Shown here one piece after another: positions 1-10,672 of a DNA stretch of 64,000 nt. Position 1 is the stretch's first letter, and each line of letters begins with the position of its first letter. The position numbers were made by a program, and so were the translations under genes. The notes below the pieces were generated by a model. It did no database searches and was not told where the DNA came from. It was given only the letters and a program-made list of their open reading frames with translations. Origin of the DNA: Agroathelia rolfsii (lineage: Eukaryota; Basidiomycota; Agaricomycetes; Amylocorticiales; Amylocorticiaceae); NCBI GenBank assembly GCA_018343915.1, contig JABRWF010000001.1, positions 5,270,001 to 5,334,000 on the forward strand, written 5' to 3'.

Positions 1-398
1 TAACTTGTCCTGAAGAGCTCAGCTTCGACCTCTTCGCCTTCAGGCAAGTGAAAGGATTTGTATTCCATAGTTTGATTACTAATAACACTTCGCCTTCAGG
101 GTAAAACTCTTAGGCCTAGACCCTGTGTCCTAGCCCCTCCTTTCTCTCCCTCTTTCTCATCCTTAACTTGGAGGTGGTGCAAATCCCCTTGTGCGTGCAC
201 GTGAATTAAGAGCTTACGATTACAAGTGAGATAATAAAGTACCCGGTCACCCTCTCAATAGAATCAGAGTGGTGATATCTGTGGGAACACTCATTTGTAG
301 GTACTTCGGTATTTAGTGTTGAGAAGTATATTGTTTGATTAGTGCACAAGTAGGCTCTCTACGCCCAACGTCACAAGTCAAGGAGTCTACCCTTGACA
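1..398 (-). repeat. Left long terminal repeat of a copia-type element
   Basis: Direct repeat of 3690-5727 once the Tc1 element there is removed. Both copies run from TAACTTGTCC to CCCTTGACA and share several intermediate blocks. The right copy shows the outer dinucleotide TG, so this copy is cut by the window edge by two bases. Read on the minus strand the repeat starts TGTCAAGGG and would end in ACA, the usual LTR TG...CA form. The gag relic between the repeats lies on the minus strand, so this is the 3' LTR. I found no clear polypurine tract next to it. Confidence 0.7.
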
Positions 399-1168
399 AG
401 GATCACAAGCCTGAAGGCAAGAGATATATTAGTTATTTATGTAAGGAATACAAATGGAAGTGCCCTTACCTGAAGGCAAGAAGGTCGAAGCTAAGGTTCA
501 GGTAAGGGCTATATGCTTGTATTTATACATAAATGAAAGGGCCCGTGCACAGCCTTGATGGTTTGTGCGCAGCCGGGGTTCGTAAGCGGAAATGACAGTA
601 ATTCAGGGGTAGTGCTTTATGACTAAGTCCGATGAGCATCCGATCGGAATGATGAGTCTAGTACTCCTTAGTAATCGCACAGTGATCGGAACGACCCTGG
701 TTCCTGAGTCTAGACCTTTTGATGAAAAGGAATGATCTAGACTCCGCCTTCCTAATATACTCTTGTTACGAGCACTCCTGTCACGTGGGGCTAACACAGC
801 CAGTCACACGCGTGTTAAGATGTCGCCTGCAAGGTATTTTGTCCATAACTCCATGAATAAAAATCGTAAAAATATAATAAAAATATGTACAGGTACGTAA
901 AGAAAATGCGAAAAATGTCCCACTCATAACACCTAGCGGCATACACAAGACAATTTGTGTTCTGAGTATAGACCTTGCTTGAAAGTCTTGTAGACTTGGA
1001 GTAAAGCTTGGTGATACAAAGACTTGAGTTTGCATGACAGCTGCAACAGCAAAAGGAAGTATACACCCACGCATCCCTAGCCTTGGGAGTTGTAAAAAAG
1101 CCATTACCTGGCTACCCCATACCTTTGAGGGGTTAACATAGGCATAGGTTGAGTTTTGGTGGCAAGAG
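399..1168. other. Internal part of the copia element, no recognisable pol
   Basis: Lies downstream of the gag relic, where protease, integrase and reverse transcriptase should follow. Only about 770 bp remain and I see no integrase, RT or RNase H motif. Bases 410-510 carry GAAGGCAAG-type segments that are inverted relatives of the left end of the LTR. The longest minus-strand ORF (781-1227) overlaps the gag end and shows no domain I recognise. The pol region appears deleted. Confidence 0.5.
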
Positions 1169-2636
1169 TCAGGTGTGCTCTTGACATGTATCATATGACA
1201 TGACATTGTCACGGTCGGCGACAGCACTCAGGCTGTAAGATTCTTCAGATTCTTCTTTAGATGGGATATCTGTGGATGTAGATAAGGCATTTTCATTTGA
1301 TTTCTTCTTGTCTTTCTTGGAAACACTGCTATTTGCTTCGCCTTTGTGTTGGGGGCATTGAGGTGATTTGTGACCCTTAACACCGCATACAAAATATGTG
1401 ACATTGCCATTATCAGTTTGGCACTCGTTATTAGACCGGTTTCCACAGTTGCCTCCACGGCCATGCCCTCGGTTCCATCGATTATTGCCTTTTCCACGTA
1501 TTTGGCTTGGTGTGGCTGCGGCAGAAGCTTCGGCAATGGCATTTGATGATTCTTGGCGCTTCCCTCCCCTTTGGATAATACGACGGTCAGCCTCCTTCTG
1601 CATGGCAGTGATGACGAGGTTAACTAGGATCTCAATATATTTATCAGGCTGATTCGAGTCAGTCTTGCTAACAACATATGAAGATGTCACTGAGCTGAGG
1701 AGTGCATTATAGGTGGGGGGAAGTGAGTGCATAATGGTATTTACATAAACATGATTAGGCATGGGAGTACCCATATCTACAAGCTCCTTCTTGATGTTCT
1801 CCATTTTGGTCAAATGTTGCTGAATCTGCCGATTGTCCATGCACTTTGTTTGGAAAAGTTTCGCCATTGTAGCAGCCTCATTGGCTGGTGAGCAGCTGCC
1901 GAATTCGGTTTTGAGTTTGCTGAGAATCTCGTAAACCTCCTCAATGTCATCATATTTCATTAAAATCGATGTGGGTAGGTGCTGCCAGATCGCATTGCTG
2001 ATCTAGTCATGAATGTCAATTTCATTTGCTAAGAAATTGTTTTGTTCATTAGTCTTGGCGTCCAATCACTTATCTAAAAAGGCTTAGCCCTTCAATGCCT
2101 TGATAGCTCCTTTGGTCCTGATAAACCATTCTCAGTAATTTATGCCTCGCTCCTCGAGCTTTGGTACACCATTGAATTCCTTGGAAGGCGACATCTCCCA
2201 GTCGTCTTTGTGGATAAAATAGTATTCGAATGCGGTAATAGGGCCTAAAAATTTGCTAGGTGTTACTGGCCGACTAGGGTCAGGTGATGCATCAATATAA
2301 TTAGATACGGAATGCGGGCTTGATAGTGCCTGCTTCTTCTCAAGGTCAGGGTCGTCAGATCCCTGATAAGGTTTGTCTTTGTTGAAAATTAAAGGGTCAT
2401 AAAGGTCATATAAGAAATGAAGAGTTTCCTCTGTGAGATCATAAGTTGCACGTAATGTATTTGATACAAATTCCTTGAGTTCTTTGTCCTCTAAATTAAG
2501 AAGGAAATATTGCTTAATGAGGAAAGCATCTGGCCAATCGGCGTGATATGGATCCCAATTGTCCCAATCTTCTTGCGATATAAAATAATCGTTGTCTTCT
2601 TCTCCTTCAAAATAGCCATTTTATCTCAGCCAATGG
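1169..2636 (-). pseudogene. Copia-type retrotransposon gag, decayed
   Basis: Gag polyprotein relic of the Ty1/copia type: UBN2-like helical region followed by a basic, Gly/Arg/Asn-rich tail and a CCHC zinc knuckle. The open part runs 1960 to 1169. The same frame continues upstream to about 2636 through four stops: TAG at 2003-2005, TGA at 2066-2068, TAA at 2084-2086 and TGA at 2132-2134, with no frameshift. The upstream part is acidic and Trp-rich (EEDNDYFISQEDWDNWDP). The zinc knuckle reads YFVCGVKGHKSPQC, so the first Cys of CX2CX4HX4C is Tyr, a TGT to TAT change. The element is flanked by LTRs but lacks pol. Family assignment is from motif recognition. Confidence 0.8.
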
Positions 2637-3689
2637 TGACTATAGATTCGATGACGGGTCCGATAATGTAATACGAAGTCTGTCTGATTTGTATAATTGA
2701 TATACTTCACTGGCATCCACTAGCCAAAAGGTTAATAGTGTTCGATCCGAAAAATATTGCTGGCCTCAGAGCATGGCAGGGCTCATAACCTCTAAAAGGA
2801 AATGATACTGGCAGGTAACACGTGATATGAAAGAATCAAGCAGCACCGGAGTGTTGGATTTAAATCAGATAAGACGAATAAACACACAAGACACTATAGA
2901 TTATAGTATATGTAGATTGTTCTTATATACATGTAAAATACTAAATAATTGTAACAATCGATCTCTCGTGAATTGGCCATGACAGTAGGTAAAGAAAGCA
3001 AGAAAAGAGAAGTACAGTAGAAACACGAAGAGATAGGAGAAACTCGTACATACAGCAGAAGAACAAATAAGGAAACTTGCCTATAACAGGTGTTCGTTAC
3101 ATTCATGACACGTCATGATAAGCTCGTGATTTCAACATTCTCCATCCCACTCATCCTAGGCACTCACAAAGGCCTTAAAGCACTCGCAAAATTTGTGTCA
3201 GATTCAAATGCCTTTGCAAAACTCCCTGACAATATACAATCCCTACCTTGTCATGAGTAGGAAATTTTCAGCGATTTTTCTGTTATTTTCTTGTAATATT
3301 TGGACAATTACTTAATTAGTTATTACATTTTCTTTTCTTTTCCTTTATTTTTCTTATAAAAATTACCCTTTAGGGCGTGGACTGTGGGCAGTGCAGTGGT
3401 CATGTGATTAGCCCTCATATGTTTCCAAGCTGCACGTCACAGGAGTAATCTTGGGGCCATGCGAACTTCCATTTCATCATCGCACACAGCCTAGGAACAT
3501 AGCCTTCCTTTCCTGAACAATTCCTAACAATTACCAGTATCAGTCCAGAAACAGATCTCCACACAGATGCCCGGTGGAGTTAGGCCAAACATTCTTCCCC
3601 TGCATTACCACTCCTATGCTTCTATCTCCCTCTACATACAGACCACTAAAGCTACACATGGACCATTTAGTAGTAGTATATATAGTGCA
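2637..3689. other. Leader region between gag relic and right LTR
   Basis: About 1 kb with no ORF that looks coding. It should be the 5' leader of the copia element if the right LTR is the 5' LTR. I looked next to the LTR end at 3690 for a primer-binding site matching initiator Met-tRNA and did not see one. AT-rich runs occur around 3290-3360. Confidence 0.4.
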
Positions 3690-3923
3690 TGTAACTTGTC
3701 CTAAAGAGCTCAGCTTCGACCTCTTTGCCTTCAGGCAAGTAGAACCCAGGTTGTTTTCCTTATATAGATTACTAATAAAAAGCTTCACCTTTAGGGTATA
3801 TTCTTTTGGCCTAGAGCCAGGTTCCTAGCCCCCCCCCTTTCTCTCTCTCTCTCTCTCCCTTTCTACTTGTAGGTGGTGAAAATCCCCTAATATGTGCACA
3901 TGAATGTAAGAGCATCGAATATA

Positions 3924-4134
3924 CACTGAGTGACAAAACCATCTCAATGTTTGTATTTTTTATAATTTTTGATCTATATCTCCAGAAATAAAATACTTAA
4001 AATTATACTAAAAATACTTCTATCAAGTATACCATATCTGCTTTAAATCAAGCCCTGGGTCATGTGATTTGGTCAATAAACCATAGAGTTATGTATTATT
4101 CTTTCAAGGGGTATCATTGAGACAGTTTTGTTGC
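3924..4134 (+). repeat. Tc1 terminal inverted repeat, left
   Basis: Pairs gap-free with 5334-5544. Differences are A/G, G/A, T/C, T/C, A/G and G/A. Confidence 0.95.
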
Positions 4135-4165
4135 TAACATTTTCAAAATACAAATTTTGTTAAAT

Positions 4166-5240
4166 TTAGTATCTAGTATATCCTCCTTTTGCTTTTATCA
4201 CCTCTGCCACCCTTCTAGGCATACTCTTAATCAACTTTTGACAAACAGATACTGGAATAGCATCCTACTCCTTCTCTATCCTCTCCTAAAGCCTAGTAAG
4301 TGATGATGTAGGCTCATCATAGTCTGCCAGCTTTCTTTTGAGGTGATCCCATAGATGCTCAATAGGATTGAGGTCTGGGGAGTTAGCAGGCCACTCCATA
4401 ACTTCCAATTCATGGTTTTCAAACCATTTCATGACTAGTTTGCTCTTATGTTTAGGGTTATTATCCTGCTAAAATATAGTATTATTAGTATTTTTACCCC
4501 ATAACTCCATACTATCCTGGAGTTCATCCTCTAAAATAGACACATAGACTTCTGAGTCCATTTTCCCAATAATCCTGGTTGCATATCCAGCCCCATTCCA
4601 TCCAAAACATCCCCACAATATAATGTTTCCACCACCAAACTTTTGTGTTCCCTGAACCAACCTATCACTAAGCCCTTCTCCCTTCTTTTTCCACACCTAT
4701 TTCCTTCCATCAGACCCAATCCTATTGATCTTAGTCTCATCAGACCAGATCACCCTCTTCCAGTCCTCCAGAGTCCAGTGCTGGTGCTCAAGAGCAAAGT
4801 TTAATCTAGCCCTTTTATGATGAGGCTTAAGATTAGAACTTTTTTTCTTGGTTACAGCCTTTAAACCTTGCTCCCTTAGTCTCCTATGCATGGTTTGGGT
4901 AGACACAGACTCCCCAAGTATGTTTTTAAGGGCTTTAGTCACATCCATAGCAGTATCAGCCTGACCAGAGCTAATAAGATGGATGGAATAGTATATAGCA
5001 GTAGAGAAAAGCTTAGATAGATGGCCTCCTAAGCTTTTAGAAAGGTGAGGACAGTGTTTAGAACATATTCTGCTAACAGAAGAATGGGATACACTAGTAG
5101 CTTTAGCAATATCCCTAGCAGAATGATATTTATTAAGCAAGCAGATAATATCAAGGACTTGTTGATTGGATAAAGGTTTTATAGTAGTATAGAGATGATG
5201 GTGGTAGTAGTTTAAGAGTTGTTTGTGTTTATTTGTACTA
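4166..5240 (-). pseudogene. Tc1-family transposase with four in-frame TAG stops
   Basis: Reads in one frame from about 5240 to a natural stop at 4166-4168. N-terminal helix-turn-helix (LNKYHSARDIAKATSVSHSS), then a DDE catalytic core. The first Asp is in VIWSDETK, the second in QDNNPKH, and the Glu in NPIEHLWDHLK. Exactly 34 residues separate the second Asp and the Glu, the DD34E spacing of Tc1. Stops lie at 4697-4699, 4469-4471, 4286-4288 and 4265-4267. All are TAG, at sites where Tyr or Trp, Gln, Trp and Trp would be expected. No frameshift is present. The start codon is not resolved, as no upstream ATG is obvious. The protein cannot be made full length. Confidence 0.9.
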
Positions 5241-5333
5241 AATAGGGGGTGTTTAAATGTGTGGTGGCACTGCTTACATAATTAGTATAGTATAACTTGT
5301 GTTTTACTATAAAAAGTATATTTCAATTAAGTG

Positions 5334-5544
5334 GCAATAAAACTGTCTCAATGATACCCCTTGAAAGAATAATACATAACTCTATGGTCTATTGACCAAA
5401 TCACATGACCCAGGGCTTGATTTAAAGCAGATATGGTATACTTGATAGAAGTATTTTTAGTATAATTTTAAGTATTTTATTTCTGGAGATATAGATCAAA
5501 AATTGTAAAAAATGCAAATATTGAGACGGTTTTGTCACTCAGTG
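5334..5544 (-). repeat. Tc1 terminal inverted repeat, right
   Basis: Reverse complement of 3924-4134, about 97 percent identical, ending at the TA target duplicate. Confidence 0.95.
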
Positions 5545-5727
5545 TAAGTGAGATAACGGAGTACCCGGTGCGTCCCCAATAGATTAGGGAATTGTGTATC
5601 TGTGGGAAACCTCATTTATAGGTACTTCATAAGACTTAGTATTAAGGGAGCGCATAACTTATACTTGGAATAAGTTAGTGGGTGGTTCACCTACTATTAC
5701 AATAAGTCAAGGAGTGTACCCTTGACA

Positions 5728-6076
5728 TACCTATTGGCTCGTAATTATTCTTCCTATATCCTTTTCACTCTATGCTATCATCTGCTTTGTTATGTTTTCT
5801 CAGTTTTGTTCTGTTTCCTCGGTTTCTTGTGTTTTTGTTTGATTGGCTTTGTTTTGTTTTCTTGGTCTTATTTTTCTTATCCCTCTCTTGATCTTAAATG
5901 TCATATCTAGCTAGCCATTTTATATGCAGCTTTATCTCTCCTAAATTTCCCTATGTCATTACCCTCCATACTTCCCTTACTATCTAACCCTACTTCTCAA
6001 CTACTTACACCGTAGTTTGTCTTCAGTACATGATGCGGTATACAAATGTAATTAAAAAAAAAAAAAAAAAAAAAAG
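5728..6076 (+). mobile_element. LINE (non-LTR retrotransposon) 3' end with poly(A)
   Basis: Begins at the LTR edge and ends in a run of about 24 A after ACATGATGCGGTATACAAATG. The same 3' signature occurs at 63945-63969, and inverted at 59660-59700, 27985-28015 and 22505-22540, so it is a dispersed family. The longest copy in the window (59646-61130) carries an RNase H domain, which identifies the family as a LINE. Only 3' sequence remains here and no protein is encoded. The left border is uncertain. Confidence 0.65.
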
Positions 6077-6676
6077 ACTGGTCACGAGATCAAACAAAAA
6101 ATAACAGACATAAAGTAAAATCGAATCAACTACTGTATCAACACACACATTGGCTGCCTTATATACGTTTTCTGAGTAATTCTATCCCTTTCTAATCCAT
6201 CCCACCAGGGGCTGTCCAGAGTCCAACGAACGCGAAAGAAAAGATAAAACAAAATACTGCTCGATCGATAAGAGACCGGCAAGCGCCGGGCCGCACGTGA
6301 CTGTAAGTGACGTGCCATTATACACCCCTACATGCCAAGAGGTCCTTCAAGCGGCAAATGTTATTGGTCGATACATTTTAGGACTTGATCACTCTATTGC
6401 ACGCCAGCTAGAAGATACTCTTACATCCTGTACCCAGCTACTTCTGCAATATGTAGATAGCTGCATAAATTAGAATGGTTTTAGTGCTTAAATTTCAAAA
6501 TGCTCGAAAAGTATTGTGTAAAGCATCGTCATAACAATTGGGTGGATACGGACTGACTTAGAGAGGGACAGACACGATGCCCATTTGCGTCAGATCCCCA
6601 AAGGAGAACATCTCTCCAATAATGAATGTTAAGCGAGTTGCACGATTGCTACTCGATATGGGGAGCTCGACTGTAG
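6077..6676. other. Intergenic, no gene seen
   Basis: Short ORFs only. A small in-frame ATG stretch around 6622-6715 overlaps the start of the next gene model in another frame and could be an alternative 5' exon. No repeat matching the rest of the window was noticed. Confidence 0.4.
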
Positions 6677-7858
6677 ATGCATTTGACCATCTCAAGCGCA
6701 TTGGATCCACATTCCGTCGCTGCTAGAGATATTTCGGATAAATTGTTTTACTCCTCTTGCACTGACAATGCCCTTCATAATCTCGCTTATGCCTCCTCAG
6801 ACTCCTTCGAGATAGACCCATACTCTAGAAGTGGTTCTAAAATAGGAAGAAAGGCTCATTGTGCCACAGAGGACAAGGTTGCTGTTTTGAAGAAGGATAA
6901 GCGTGCCTTTAAGACAGCGTGGGACTTGGCTTGGGAGATGTCCCGTATTAATATGTTACTTCAAGGCCTTTGCAAGATTATACGTGATTGTTATTCCAGT
7001 TTCTGAATCATAACCTATCGCTTCCTTGATTTCAGGCACCGTTGGCGATTGCGAAAACACGTCTGTACAACGAGACGTACCCCCTGAAGTTCTACCAAAG
7101 CGTCACTTCATTGGACAAGCTGCGCAATGCTTCCAACCTGGCTGAAATTCTTGTCAAAGACTATCAGGTCGGGTCTGACATGCGCTTAGATGTTTTCAGA
7201 GCCAAGATGGTTCTCCTCGCTGTGCTCGACATCTACCAGACCGCCCTTTGGTATCGCGAAGCACAGCAATTCGCAATACGGAGTAAAGACGCTGAGGGTG
7301 ACAAAGGCTTCCTATGTTGGTACTATCTAGACCCTGTCCCTAGGGTGACACCCTCGTTTTTTTTTTTTATTCTACATCGAAACCAGAAGATTATACCGCG
7401 CTATGGAACAACCTCTGGGAGGATATGTCTATAGTCAAGAATGGTAAGTACATGACAAGTCAGACAGGATTCCACCACAATGCCAAGGGCCCGGGATATA
7501 ATGTTGAGTACGTAGTCACACTCTTTTAACTACCTTCTTCCCTTAGTTTCATACTCATTAGTCTTATGTTTTATGACGATTACTTTACTATTGTTTTCTA
7601 GTTATTACGGATACACCTACTCCCTCGTGTTTACTACGGACATATACGTCACTGTATTCAAAGAAAAACCCCTGGACCTGGCACGTGACAAAAAGTATTA
7701 TAGCGATGGCATCCTTAGTGTCGGTGAAAATAGGGACTATATGGATTCACTAAAAGTATGTGTCGTTCTGTATCTATTTTCAACCACCTACCCAACAGTT
7801 TTACCTTGATTTTTCTTAGGGACTGCCGGGTCACCCCCTAATTCAAACGCATTCCTAG
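6677..7858 (+). CDS. Hypothetical protein, multi-exon, possibly broken
   Basis: I do not recognise the family. Four exons join well: about 7036-7297, 7387-7507, 7602-7755 and 7820-7858, with GT-AG introns that keep frame (…RSKDAE|EDYTALWNN…, …GYNV|DYYGYTYSLVF…). The upstream ORF 6677-6983 (…AFKTAWDLAWEMSRINMLL) looks coding and has a good donor at 6984. However it ends in phase 1, while the acceptor at 7035 needs phase 0 for the next exon, and no other GT in that exon is in the right phase. Either a frameshift separates them or the first exon is modelled wrongly. The predicted product is soluble, without a clear signal peptide. It could be a recently damaged gene. Confidence 0.45.
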
Positions 7859-8675
7859 AACAGCTGTTTGGTCTACAGTTTGCTCAGGGACCCAAATAAG
7901 GTCCAAATGGGATCATGATCATTCAATCGGAGAGTCATAGCACGGCATCATTACGAGATCGATGTAAATAGAACAATGGGGAAAGTCGGACAATGTATTA
8001 AATTATGCATATTTTCCCTCACAGCTGTGTGTATTACTATTTCGGTGTACAATACACCATGTCGAAATGACAGTTCGTGGTACAGCTTTAGTGGTTATTA
8101 ATTATTAATGATCATTCATTGACATCTATCGGCTGCTTGTGTACATTCGGCATCTATCGATATTTCAAGTTATCATCAACTGTTGCACAATCCTAGCATT
8201 GCAGTAATAAAAAAAACTAGCGCTCGGGTTCCAAGGGATGGTGAAATTAAGAAATTCAAAATATACATGAAACCATCGTGATCTTCAATGGGGGCGACAA
8301 ACGTTCGCCAGTAATCAGAACATCACGAAATCGTCCTTTGATTCAGATCCATCACGGATACTACAGTCTGTCATGCACGATATAGATGATACCGTTCGAG
8401 CCAAGTGTTCAAGTAGAGTCTTCCGAAATCTATTTAATTAATCGTTCGCCGTAACAATCAGTGGTCATAGTCACTTTTGGGGGCGCCGTTGTAACCATCA
8501 TTGAATCAAGACGACCGGTTTCAAACCGTCGGCTAGGCTTATTGGTAAAGGGAGGTTTATTTATTTTATTTCATACATTGATTTCGCGAAATACTAATGA
8601 TACTAATACATGACTTGGATAATGACTCGTGAACTCATGAGGGTAGTCTGAGGTGCATAATCAGGTCAAATGTAC
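7859..8675. other. Intergenic, no gene seen
   Basis: Region between convergent genes. No ORF or repeat with support. Confidence 0.4.
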
Positions 8676-10074
8676 TCAAATCTGATTGTTATGTTCCTCT
8701 GGCAGAACGAGCGAAACTGCGAGGAATAATTGTCCGAGTTCAGCGTGACTGGGCCCTCGCTGAATAAGTAATGGTAAAGACATATGCTTTGTACGGCAGT
8801 GTGCCTGACATGGCTTTTCGATGTCGATATCACTTTTCGAGTAGGAGGGAAGTAGAGATTGATATATAGACCGGGTGTAAATAGGAAGGATTTCGCTAGA
8901 CAAATTGAATGTACCAAGCGTCTGACTGCTTTGTGATTCAAGTTGCGGATCCAAACTTGAATATGGTTTCCATTCGTTAGAGATCGAGATATCTCTCCTC
9001 ATTTTGTTCGACCTTCGCAAGGGGAGGTAGATCGTACAAAGGGAGATGATGGCCTAATAAGTTAGTCTATGATTAGTAGTTTTTGGATTGAAATCGGCTG
9101 ACACTGACTTGGATGAATCCAGAAGGCATTACAAACGTGTCCGAAATCCCGGCACTCACGGCATATGAAACGATCACTGTGATGCTCCAGCTGCAATACA
9201 GTATAGCAGAAATACCCAGAGTGACGGCAGGAGAGAGATACACATCATGACTATGACCATGAAATACAGAGGATACATCGCGCAACAGTGCACGCGCCCG
9301 CAATATGCGGAAAACAATCATTGCTGTAAGGATTGTGTTGAGGGCCAATGATATTGACCATAAGATGATTGCCGACGACTTCAAATCGGGCCAGACAATG
9401 GTGCGATTGAGGTTCAAAAGGAAAAGTATTGCAACAACTTTCTCGAGGAGGAATTCAGTACAAGACGGGGGGTAAATGGAATTGGGTACTGACCTATTGA
9501 AGACAACAGGAATGCGATGGAAACATATTTCATCCGGTAAGACGTGGAAACCAAGGTAAATCGCCAAACCTTTTTTGCTTAAGAAAGTAGGCCATTATAT
9601 TCAAGGCGTGATTACACACCAACAGAGCATCAGACTGCCAGGAGATAAGAATTAACCTAAATTGAAATAAAATACGGATTTTCCATGAGAGCGAAAGACA
9701 TCGCTTACGGTATCCAAAACAAATACCGGTAGATGTCGCGAACGGACGAGTCATGACCTTGATCTTTGATCGTCATTAGCGAGATTTCGAAGGCCGATGA
9801 GAGAGCGATGATAGCCCAGATCCCTGTAAGGGATATGTAGATAATGAATCGACGGCGACCCGACGGGCAAACTTCACGGTCATCACGCCATAGCATTCGA
9901 AAACATAACCCTGACAGCAACAGTAGTAAGCCTATAATCCTATGGTGAGAATTGTAATGCAGATCTGGCTTTGAACGTGAACGTACAACATGCCAACGTA
10001 GCTAGGATCATACCAGTAATGAGGAATTTGGAGTCCTGATCACTATCTGTTTTTACAAAGAAAATAGAGGGCAT
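8676..10074 (-). CDS. Multi-pass (seven-TM-type) membrane protein, basidiomycete family
   Basis: Integral membrane protein assembled from about six exons. Exon 1 is 10014-10074 (start ATG 10072-10074). Exon 2 is 9727-9931 and exon 3 begins …RLILISWQSDALL, with frame kept at both joins. Hydrophobic segments in order: GLLLLLSGLCFRML, FIIYISLTGIWAIIALSSAF, LILISWQSDALLV, VVAILFLLNL, LWSISLALNTILTAMIVF, LGISAILYCSWSITVIVSYA and AIISLCTIYLPL. The phrase SDALL after TM3 and a basic FRILRARALLR after TM5 recall a large family of uncharacterised basidiomycete 7TM proteins. The C-terminal tail of about 100 residues is cytosolic-looking and Ser-rich. Intron positions between 9480 and 9650 are uncertain. 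Function and ligand are unknown. Confidence 0.6.
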
Positions 10075-10672
10075 GCTGCAACGCTCAAAACCGTGAATTA
10101 TCCAAACCCTTGTCATTTATACACCACATCATGCATACTGCCATGACACAGCACAGTATGTACTTGAAACACGTGAACTGACTCGGATGAGACTCATAGC
10201 TGTTGCAATCACTTGGGTCTCCTCACATTGGGAAGCTCGCCTATAATAGCATGCATTAAATGGCTTCTTTGAATAATGCTTCTCTAATAGCATCAACCCA
10301 TACGCGCACTTTGTGGTACACCGGATGCCACTTAGGGACGATGTCAGTGGTTCATGTGACAGTCAAGCATACTGAGTACATACTAGTATGCCCCTGTGTG
10401 CGATACATGGTGTAAGTCTCGTCGACAGCCTACATAGCAGCAGAAGCCATCAGAGAAGCCTGTATTTATCTAAACTAAAAACTTTGAATGTTTTGAAGAG
10501 GCAGAGCCTGAGCCCGACTACTTGGATGGATTCAACTTGAAGGTGCTATTCCACGGCAGTGACTGGCATGATCATAGTGTGACATTATTTGCAGATCACG
10601 GTCACGCACTATTCCTGGCTTCACAGTTGACGAACACATTCAAGCCCGAATCGCACTCTCAATATTGATGCC
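10075..10672. other. Intergenic between divergent genes
   Basis: Presumed shared promoter region. 10110-10135 contains TTATACACCACATCATGCAT, resembling the inverted LINE 3' tail, but too short to call. 10498-10670 is open in one frame but shows no homology I recognise. Confidence 0.35.

Larger units (their letters stand above)
3924..5544 (-). mobile_element. Tc1/mariner DNA transposon with 211-bp terminal inverted repeats
   Basis: Complete 1621-bp element beginning and ending CACTGAGTGACAAAACC, with TA on both sides (3922-3923 and 5545-5546), the standard Tc1/mariner target duplication. The inverted repeats are 3924-4134 and 5334-5544, equal in length without gaps. I count six mismatches, all transitions. 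Between them lies a minus-strand DD34E transposase carrying four in-frame stops. It sits inside the right copia LTR. The terminal repeats are much longer than the 20-30 bp of a minimal mariner. Confidence 0.95.
3690..5727 (-). repeat. Right LTR of the copia element, split by a Tc1 insertion
   Basis: Two halves, 3690-3923 and 5547-5727, together about 415 bp, match the left LTR at 1-398 in the same orientation. The boundaries are TGTAACTTG on the left and CCCTTGACA on the right. The halves are separated by a Tc1/mariner element flanked by TA. The Tc1 insertion is therefore younger than this LTR. Confidence 0.75.
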
